Assembly: GCF_004745635.1 (NCBI RefSeq)
Contig: NZ_SRLB01000005.1
Coordinates: 1 to 64,000, forward strand
Source of the DNA: Methylobacterium nonmethylotrophicum
GTDB taxonomy: Bacteria; Pseudomonadota; Alphaproteobacteria; Rhizobiales; Beijerinckiaceae
Length of the DNA: 64,000 nucleotides
Reading direction: 5' to 3'
Both the position numbers and the translations under genes were made by a program. This document shows positions 31,901 to 40,900 of this stretch, piece by piece; position 1 is the stretch's first letter, and each line of letters begins with the position of its first letter. The notes below the pieces were generated by a model. That model ran no database searches and was not told the origin of the DNA. It worked only from the letters and a program-made list of their open reading frames with translations.

Positions 31901-34900
31901 GCTGGCGGAACGGTGCGGGATCTCGGTCTCGTCGGCGGCAGCGTGAGCGGCCGCAATTGGGTGGGCGGGCTCGTCGGGTTCAACAGCGGCACGATCGTGC
32001 AGGCCTCCGCCACCGGCGCGGTCTCGGGCTCCACCTACGTGGGCGGGCTCGTCGGGTTCAACGACAGCGGCAGGATCGTGCAGGCCTCCGCCACCGGAGC
32101 CGTTTCGGGCTCCACCTACGTGGGCGGGCTCGTCGGGTTCAACGACAGCGGCAGGATCGTGCAGGCCTCCGCCACCGGTGCCGTCTCGGGCGGATCGGGC
32201 TCCTTCGCCCTGGGCGGGCTCGTCGGGGGCAACGGCAACGGCGGCACGATCGCGCAGGCCTACGCCACCGGTGCCGTCTCGGGCCGCACCTTCGTGGGCG
32301 GGCTCGTCGGGGACAACGGCGGCACGGTCACGCAGGGCTACTGGGACACGCAGACCACCGGCCAAGCAGCGAGCGACGGCGGCACCGGCCTGACCACGCG
32401 CCAGTTCCAGGGCCTCGACCCCTTGCCGAGCCCGCTGACCGGAGCCCTGACCGACGCGAACAACCTCGGCCCCACCTTCGCGGGCGGGGCGAACGGCCTC
32501 TACCCTTATCTGACGAGCTTCTTCCCCAACGGCGTCCAGGCGGTCTCCGGCACCGCCTACAAGGACGCCGGCACCACCCCGGTCGTCGGCAGCACCGTCA
32601 TGGTGGTGGGCGCCGGAACCACGCTGGGCACCGCCTCCACGGGCGCCAACGGCGCCTACTACGTCTTCGGCCAGCCCGGCACCATCCCGCAGGGCCAGCC
32701 CCTCGTCGCCTACACCACCCAGGACGCCAACGGCGCGAAGAACGCTGGCGGCTATGCGCTCTCGACCTACGCGGCCGGCACCCCCGCTCAAGGCGGCGTG
32801 GACATCTGGGGCGGGGTGACCCTGCTGGCGGCGAGCACCGGCGCGGCGACGCTGTCGGCCTCGGGCTACGACGCGACCCTGAGCCGACCGCTGCCGGTGG
32901 GCGCGACGCTGCCGGGCTTCCTGGCGGGCGCGGTGCCGGTGCTGGCGGCGACGAACGCGCAAGGGTTCACGATCGACCGGGCGGTGACGACGGGCGGGAC
33001 CTTCGGGGTGCAGACCACGGCGGCGGGCGCGCCGCTGACGGTGGCGGCGCCGGTGAGCGTGACGGCCGGGGGGACGCTCGGCCTGAGCGCGGCAGGGGCG
33101 CTGCGGATCAACGAGAGCGTGACGGCGAACGGCGCGGCCTCGGTGGCGTTGTCCTACGACGCGAGCGACCCGACGAACCTGAGCTTCGCGCAGGGCAAGA
33201 GCCTGACCTTCACGGGCACGGGCGGGTCGCTCGCCGTGAACGCGCAGGGCTACACGCTGCTCCGCGACATGGCGGACCTGCCGGGCCTGAACAATCAGAC
33301 CGGCCTCTACGCCCTGGCGACGGACCTGACGGCGCCGAGCACGGCCTACACGGGCGCGGTGATCGGGAGCTTCGGGGGCACGCTGGAGGGGCTCGGCCAC
33401 ACCATCACCGGCCTGACCATCACGGGGTCGGGCTTCCGCGTCGGCCTGATCGGAGATCTCCAAAGCGGCGGAACGGTGCGGGACCTCGGTCTCGTCGGCG
33501 GCAGTGTCGGCGGCGGATTTAGCGTGGGCGCGCTGGTCGGTCAGAACGACGGAGCCGTCGTCCGGTCCTTCGCAACGGGCACAGTTCGCGCCACGGGCTT
33601 TGCGGGTGGCTTGGTCGGGTACAACACCGGCAGCATCACCCAGGCTTACGCGACCGGGGATGTCGGCGTCAGCGGCAGCGTCAACGTCAGCGACACCGTC
33701 GGCGGGCTGGTCGGTTCCAACGACCGCGGCACCATCACCCAATCCTTTGCCACCGGCAGCGTCAGCGGGCCCGACCGTGTCGGAGGGCTCGTCGGCTACA
33801 ATCCCGGCGGGACCATCACGCAGTCCTTCGCGATCGGGAGCGTCGCGGGCAACGGCGCGAACCTGGGCGGGCTGGTCGGCTTTGCCTTCGGCGGCGCGGT
33901 AAACCAGTCCGCCTGGGACACCCAGACGACCGGCCGCAGCGGCAGCGCCGGGGGCGGGACGGGCCTCACCACGGCGCAGTTCCAGGCCGGGACGCTGCCC
34001 CCGGGCTTCGACGCGAGCGCGTGGGGCGCGGGCGCCGGGCTCTATCCGTACCTCAGGAGCTTCTTTCCCGCCGGGCCGCAGGTCGTGACCGGCACGGCCT
34101 ACGGCGGCGCCGGCGCCGTGCCGATCATCGGGGGAACGGTCGGCATCGCCTCGGGCGGCAGCGTCGTCGCGACGGCCTCGACCGGCGCGAACGGCGCGTA
34201 CTACGCCTTCGGGGCGCCCGGGATCCTGCCGGCCGCCGCGGGCTTCGTCGCCTGGACGGACACCAACAGCGCCACCCTGACGACGACCGGCGCCGCACCG
34301 GCGGCGTTGACCGCGGGCGTGAACCTCTACGGGAACACGCTGACCGTGCCGGCCGGGGTCGGCGTGACCTCGCTCTCTGCCGCGCCGACGCCGGCGTCGG
34401 CGCAAGCCCTCGCCACGGCGGCGACTTCCGTCCCGGCGGCCCGCACGGCGATCTCTGGCGCGCAGGGACTCGGGCTCGTCGCCGCAGGGGCGTTCACGAT
34501 CGACCGGCCCGTCGGGGTGGATGCCGGCAGCACCTTCCTGGTCACGACGCCGGCGAGCCAGCCGCTGACGGTGTCGGCGCCGGTCACCGTGTCGACCGGC
34601 GGCGCGCTCGGCCTCCTGTCGGGCGGCACGCTCTCGGTTGCCGCGCCGGTGGCCCTGCGGGGCAGCGGATCCGTCGTGCTCGCCTACGACGCGTCGAATG
34701 CCAGCAACCTCGCCTTCTCGGCGACCTCGACCGTCGCCGGCACGGGGGCGCTGCGCTTCCTCGACGCGACCGGCGCGGCGCTGGCCGCGAACCCTGGCAA
34801 TCAGTTGCTCGCCGTCAACGGCCAGCGTTACGCGCTGCTCTACAGCATGGGCGACGTGGCGGGCATGAGCGGCACGGGCGCGTCGGCGCTGGCAGGGCCG

Positions 34901-37900
34901 CTGACTGCGCCCGGCACCCCCTACACGGACGCGGTCGTGGGGGCGAGCCAAGGGGGCGCGAGCTTCACGGGCACGTTCACCGGCCTCGGCAACACGATCG
35001 GCAACCTCGCGATCGCCGCGACCGGCGTCGGCACCTACGGCCTGTTCGGCACGGTGGGCGTGGGCGGCACGGTGCGGGACATCGGCGTGACGAACGCGGC
35101 GCTCACCCTGGCCGACGCGGCATCGGGCGGCAGCACCGCCTCCGCTATCGGTGCACTGGTCGGCAGCAATGCCGGCACCATCGCTTCCGCCTTCTCGACG
35201 GGCGCAATCACTGCCGGCGGGCTGAGGCAGGAGAGCGCGGCCCTGGGCGGGCTGGTGGGGCTGAACCTGGGCCAGATCAGCTCCTCGCGAAGCTCAGCCG
35301 CCGTCACCGCCGGCGCAGTCGTCGGTCAGACCGTTCTCGCGGGCGGCCTCGTCGGCAGCAACGACGCCTTGAACAGCCCTGGTGGCACGGGCGGGGTGCT
35401 CGTCAATTCGTGGAGCACCGGCGCCGTGACCGTCGGCGCCGTGAGTGGCGGCATCGCCTATGTCGGCGGCCTCGCGGGACTGAACAACGGTGGTCAGATC
35501 ATCGCGGCGCTGAGCACGGGTGCGGCGTCGGCGGGCGCGAGCGCCGATGGTGCGCTCGTCGCCGTCGGCGGCCTCGTCGGCTACAACGCTGCGACGGGTC
35601 AGGTCGCGTCGACCTTCAGCACCGGCGCGGTCTCGGTGGGGGCGAACAACGGCGCGGGGACCCTGGCGGTCGGCGGGTTGGTCGGTGCCTCCGACAGCGG
35701 CGGGGTCACCAACGGCTACTGGGACACCCAGACCAGCGGCCAGGCGACGAGCGCCGGCGGGTCGGCGCAGACCACCGCACAGCTTCAGACCGCCTTCCCT
35801 CTGACGAACCTGAACACGCGAGCGACAGGCGCCGCCTTCAGCGGCGGGGCGGGCGGAAACTATCCGTACCTGGCGAGCTTCTACCCGAGCGGGGTGCAGG
35901 CGATCTCAGGGCTCGCCTACCGGGACGCGGGCGCGATCCATGCGGCCTCCGGAGCGAGAGCCGTCACGGTGTCGGTCGATGCAGGCGGTGCTCTCGTCGG
36001 GCAGACCACGACGGGCGCCAACGGTTACTACTACCTCGCGCTGCCCGCTGGCACGATCACGAACGGGACGCCCTTCGTGACCTCGGTGCCGACCGTGCAG
36101 GACACGGCCGCTGCGGCCGCGACGCTCGCGACCTACCCGGCGAACACGCCCGTCCAGACGGGGGTGAACCTCTACGGCGGGGCGCTGACCGCGCCCAGCA
36201 GCGCTGCCACGCTCACGGACGCTCGTGCGAGCACTCCGCCCAACCTGACCGGGATCGCGAGCACCTCGACCGTCACGCTCACATCCGGGCTCACCGGCCG
36301 GGGGTTCGTGACGACGGCTTCGAGCTTCGCGGTGGACACGGCCGCACCGTCTTCCGCGACGACGGTGGTTCAGACCGGGGCGGGCGTGCCGATCACGGTG
36401 ACGGCCGCGCAGGTGCTGAATGCCGGCGGCTCGCTCGGGCTCCTGTCGGGCGGCACGCTCGCCATCAACGCGCCCGTGACGGTGAACGGCGCAGGCTCCG
36501 TCGCCCTCGCCTCGGGCTCCCGCGCCATCCTGGACGCGAACGGGAACACGGCCGCCACCGTGGCGGATCTCAGCTTCGCCCGAACCGCGTCGCTGACCTT
36601 CAACGACGCGACCGGCGCACCCGCGACCGGCCCCGTCTCAGGCCAGGCCCTCGCGATCAACGGGCAGGGCTACGCGCTCCTGCGCTCGATGACGGACGTC
36701 CAGAACCTCAATCCCGTCGCCGCCTCGGCGCTCGCGACGAACCTCGACGCCTCGACGACGCCCTACACGAGTGCGGTCGTCGGGAGCCTCTCAGGGACGC
36801 TCGAGGGTCTCGGCCACACCATCACGGGCCTGACCGTCACGGGGGGAAGCGACACCGTCGGCCTGATCGGAACGCTGAACGCCGGCGGAACCGTGCGGAA
36901 TATCGGCCTCGGCGGCGCCGTCAGCGGCGGCTCGGAGGTCGGCGGGTTGGTCGGCCTCAACAACGGGGGGGTGATCAGCCAGTCCTCCTCGACCGCGAGC
37001 ATCACCGGCACCGGCTCCAATATCGGTGGTCTCGTCGGGTTCAACGTCGGCGGCACGGTCGTTCAGAGCAGCGCGCATTCCATCGTTGGCGGCGGGTCTT
37101 CGGTAGGCGGGCTCGTGGGGCACAATGTCGGCATCGTCAGCCAATCGTCCGCAACGGGAAGCGTCCGCGGCGGCGACGGCGTCGGCGGCCTCGTCGGCTT
37201 CAACGACGATCTGATCAGCGGATCCTTCTCGTCAGGCAGCGTTCACGGCGGTAATTTCGTGGGCGGGCTGGTCGGCTACAATCTCGGAAGCGGCACCGTC
37301 GTCCGCTCCTTCTGGGACACGCAGACAAGCGGCGCGACGCTCCCCGGCATCGGATCGGACAACAGCACGACGAGCCATGTCGTCGGCCTGACGACCCGCC
37401 AGTTCCAAGGGCTCGACCGGCTGCCGGCCTCGGTCATGGGTGCGTTGACGGATGCGGGGAACCTGGGCTCCGCTTTCGCGGGCGGCACGAACGGGCTGTA
37501 TCCGTATCTCGCGAGCGTCTACCCGAACGGCGTGCAGGCGATCTCAGGCACCGCCTACAGGGATGGGGGAACGACCCTGCTGGCCTCCCCCGCCGGCAGC
37601 GGCCAGACCGCGGCGCGACCGGGCCTGGTCTCGGTGGCGGCCAACGGCGTCCTGCTGGGCAGCTCCACGACGGGCGCCAACGGCACCTACTACGTTCTCG
37701 CTCCCGCCGGCACGGTTCCGGCCGGCGGCACCCTGGTGGCCTACACGCTCGCCGGCACCGTCGTCAACGGCCTGGGCGGCTCGGGCGCGCAGAATGCCGC
37801 CACCTATGTCGCAGTCACCGCGAGCACGGGCGTGACCCATGCCAGCGTGTACGGAGGCTGGCAGCTCGATCGGCCAGGCTCCGCGACCACGACCCTGTCG

Positions 37901-40900
37901 AGCCTCAACACCGCCGATGCCGCGGCGGCCGGCGCGCTTGCGCCCACTGGGCTGGCCAACCGCATGATCGTGCCGGGGGCCGCGACCTTCGTGCTCGACG
38001 CGGCCACGAGCCTCACCGGCACGCTCGCCCTGCGCACGGCCGGTCAGGTGACCCAGAGCGCGGCCCTGGCGGTGGGCGCGCTGCTCCTCGAAGGGGGCGG
38101 CGACATCACGCTGACGGACGGCGCGAACCGCATCGGCACCGTCGCCGCCGATACGGGTCGCCTCGCCGTGTCGAGCGCGGCCTCGCTGACGGTCGGGTCG
38201 GTCTCGGATGCTGTCGGCACGGCGGTCTCCGGCATCGGCGCGACGGGTACCGTGAGCCTGACCACGGGCGGGGACCTGACGCTCGGGGCGGCCGTGTCGG
38301 GGGCGAGCCCCGTCCTGGCGGCGACGGGGGCATTCGTCAACGCCGCGGGCGCGACCGCGGTCACGGCGACCGATGCCGGCGGGCGGTGGCTCGTCTCCTC
38401 GGCCGATCCGGGCCGCGCCACGTTCGGGGGACTGGACAGCGGCAACACGGCGGTCTGGAACACGACCGCAGGCACGGCGGTGGCGGCGACAGGCAACCGC
38501 TACGTGTTCGCGCTGCAGCCGACCCTGACGGTTGCGACGACGAGCCTCGGCAAGGTCTACGGCGAGGATGCCACGGCGCGTGTGGCCGGTGCCTACGCGA
38601 TCACGGGCTTCGATCCAGGCCGGGCCGGCGCCTACCGGGGCGACGACCTGAGCACCGCCGTGACGGGCGCGCCGGTCGTGACCTCCCTGGGCAGCGCGAT
38701 GTCGGCGGGCGTGAGGAGCCCGGACTACGCGATCACGGCAGATCCCGGGACCTTGGCGTCGCCCTCGGGCTACAGGTTCGGCTTTGCGGCGACAGGCTCG
38801 CTGAGCGTCACAGCCGCGCCGTTGACGATCACGGCCACCGACCAGAGCAAGGTGTACGGGACCAGCCTGGCCCTGGGCACGAGCGGGTTCAGCACCACAG
38901 GCCTGGTCACCGCCAACGGCGACACGGTCACGGGCGTGACGCTGTCGAGCCTGGGGGGTGCGGCCAGTGCGGGTGTGGGGAGCTACGCGCTGACGCCCTC
39001 GGCGGCTCTGGGCACGGGCCTGGGCAACTACACGATCAGCTACCGCGACGCGCCGACTGGCTTGAGCGTGACGCCGCGCCCTCTGACGGTGACGGCGGAC
39101 GCGCAGAGCCGGGTGTACGGCAACGCCAATCCGGCGCTCACCTACGCGGTCGGCGGGCTGGGGCTGGTGAACGGCGACACGCTCACGGGCGGTCTCGCGA
39201 CGGCGGCCACGACCGCCAGCGGGGTCGGTCCGTACAGCATCACGCAAGGCTCCCTGGCCGCCTCCGGCAACTACGCGGTGAGCTACCAGGGCGCGACCCT
39301 GTCGGTGACGCCGCGCCCGCTGACGGTGACGGCCGACCCGCAGAGCCGGGCGTACGGGGAGGCCAACCCGGCGCTCAGCTACAGCATCGGCGGGCTGGGG
39401 CTTGTAAACGGAGATGCCCTGTCCGGCAGCCTCGCGGCGGCGTCGACCAGCAGCAACGTGGGCACCTATGCGATCACCCAGGGGACGCTGGCCGCCTCGG
39501 CCAACTACGCCCTGACCTACCAGGGCGCGACCCTGTCGGTGACGCCGCGCCCGCTGACGGTGACGGCGGATGCCCAGAGCCGGGTGTATGGCAACGCCAA
39601 TCCGAGCCTGACCTACACGCTCGGGGGGCTCGGTCTGGCGAACGGCGACACGCTCACGGGCGGTCTGGCCACCGCCGCCGTGGCAACGAGCGGGGTGGGT
39701 CAGTACAGCATCACGCAGGGTTCGCTGGCAGCCTCCGGCAACTACGCGGTGAGCTACCAGGGCGCGGCCCTGTCGGTCACGCCGCGTCCGCTGACGGTGA
39801 CGGCGGATGCGCAGAGCCGGATGTACGGCAACGCCAACCCGGCGCTCACCTACACGGTCGGGGGCCTTGGCTTGGTGAACGGCGACATGCTCGTGGGTAG
39901 CCTCACGACGGCAGCGTCGACCGGCAGCAATGTGGGCCCGTATGCGATCACGCAAGGCTCCCTGGCGGCCTCGTCCAACTATGCGGTGAGCTATCAGGGC
40001 GCGACCCTGTCGGTGACGCCGCGTCCGCTGACGGTGGCGGCGGACGCCCAGAGCCGGATCTACGGCAACGCCAATCCGGCGCTCACCTACGCGGTCGGCG
40101 GCCTGGGGCTGGTGAACGGCGACACGCTCACGGGCGGTCTCGCGACGGCGGCCACGATCGCCAGCGGGGTCGGTCCGTACAGCATCACGCAGGGCACTCT
40201 GGCGGCCTCCGGCAACTACGCGGTGAGCTACCAGGGCGCGACCCTGTCGGTGACGCCGCGCCCGCTGACGGTGACGGCCGACCCGCAGAGCCGGGCGTAC
40301 GGGGAGGCCAACCCGGCGCTCAGCTACAGCATCGGCGGGCTGGGGCTTGTAAACGGAGATGCCCTGTCCGGCAGCCTCGCGGCGGCGTCGACCAGCAGCA
40401 ACGTGGGCACCTATGCGATCACCCAGGGGACGCTGGCCGCCTCGGCCAACTACGCCCTGACCTACCAGGGCGCGACCCTGTCGGTGACGCCGCGCCCGCT
40501 GACGGTGACGGCGGATGCCCAGAGCCGGGTGTATGGCAACGCCAATCCGAGCCTGACCTACACGCTCGGGGGGCTCGGTCTGGCGAACGGCGACACGCTC
40601 ACGGGCGGTCTGGCCACCGCCGCCGTGGCAACGAGCGGGGTGGGTCAGTACAGCATCACGCAGGGTTCGCTGGCAGCCTCCGGCAACTACGCGGTGAGCT
40701 ACCAGGGCGCGGCCCTGTCGGTCACGCCGCGTCCGCTGACGGTGACGGCGGATGCGCAGAGCCGGATGTACGGCAACGCCAACCCGGCGCTCACCTACAC
40801 GGTCGGGGGCCTTGGCTTGGTGAACGGCGACATGCTCGTGGGTAGCCTCACGACGGCAGCGTCGACCGGCAGCAATGTGGGCCCGTATGCGATCACGCAA

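Noticed and set aside
20500..38400. Regularly spaced short repeats (GGCGCCGTCTCGGGC-like) that resemble a CRISPR array at first sight.
   Set aside because: They encode the GLUG motif (ATGAVSG…VGGLVG) in frame, vary by codon, and lie within one open reading frame.
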